This document shows, in pieces, positions 17,364 through 17,439 of a stretch of 17,439 nucleotides of DNA. The translations under genes were made by a program, and so were the position numbers. The notes under the pieces are model-generated. The model was not told where the DNA came from, did not search any database, and saw nothing but the letters and a program-made list of their open reading frames with translations. Numbering within the stretch: position 1 is the stretch's first letter; every line of letters begins with the position of its first letter. Where the stretch lies: the NCBI GenBank assembly GCA_027600665.1, contig JADGJL010000599.1, positions 1 through 17,439 of the forward strand. Direction: 5' to 3'. The DNA is from Irineochytrium annulatum. Its lineage: Eukaryota; Chytridiomycota; Chytridiomycetes; Chytridiales; Chytridiaceae.

Positions 17364-17439
17364 TCATGGACCCTCCGCCTTCCCATCCCTCCCCTGCAAC
17401 AACGACAGCGCCCGTTCCAACATGTCAACGGCCCCCTCC
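17364..17439 (-). CDS. Possible 3' end of a minus-strand gene (partial)
   Basis: Read from the right edge, the frame starting at 17438 gives EGAVDMLERALSLLQGRDGK and AEGP, then TGA at 17366-17364, with strongly G-ending codons and a helical, TPR-like look. The T-rich minus strand further left fits a 3' UTR. Competing readings: a later end on the minus strand, HEMLMHELDEQEKDNECGHW then TGA at 17232-17230, reached by a small intron; or plus-strand starts at 17236 (MSAFIVLLLLVELV..., open to the edge) or 17366 (MDPPPSHPSPATTT...), the last preceded by TTATATA near 17336. The stretch is too short to decide. Confidence 0.3.
   Translation of the reverse strand, partial: EGAVDMLERALSLLQGRDGKAEGP

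Overview
The window looks like nuclear DNA of a zoosporic (flagellated) fungus, most likely a chytrid. Coding exons are GC-rich and the spacers T/A-rich. Introns are short (43-73 nt where well supported), mostly with GTGAG/GTAAG donors and often a CTAAC-like branch site. Gene content agrees: a ciliary microtubule inner protein (expected only in a flagellated lineage), an LRR membrane protein, a Cache-HAMP sensor and a fungal-type sucrase/ferredoxin-like (Apd1/Aim32) protein. The species cannot be named from sequence alone.

Layout. 1-383 (-): 5' end of a CIMIP1/C20orf85-like gene, divergent from 809-2570 (+), an LRR ectodomain plus one membrane segment and a disordered tail. 2571-3673: no convincing gene. 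3674-5458 (+): five-exon membrane protein with a Cache-like ectodomain and HAMP-like linker but no output domain. 5786-14419 (+): nine-exon gene for a predicted 2,729-residue disordered protein built from repeated short modules; this is the most unusual object here. 14847-15828 (+): complete two-exon Apd1/Aim32-family [2Fe-2S] protein. 16280-16718 (-): cysteine-rich ORF, probably a 3' exon or relic, bracketed by an imperfect direct repeat at 16093-16151 and 16938-16987. 17364-17439 (-): possibly the 3' end of another gene, with competing readings.

The genes do not form a pathway. Two (LRR and Cache) are plausible surface sensors, one is axonemal, one is a redox protein. The giant repeat protein has no recognisable enzymatic domain; its modules (LPSLIPIPR, G-K-x-K-D-G-x-K-N-L with FGKKE, PSLMQRGxxLFRSKS, DEVKPxxPAK) are distributed one set per exon in exons 3 and 4, with a reduced set in exon 2, suggesting growth by exon duplication. 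Two of its introns keep frame with no stop; if retained, one would insert a strongly hydrophobic segment.

All exon structures were spliced by eye and checked for phase; no similarity search was run.
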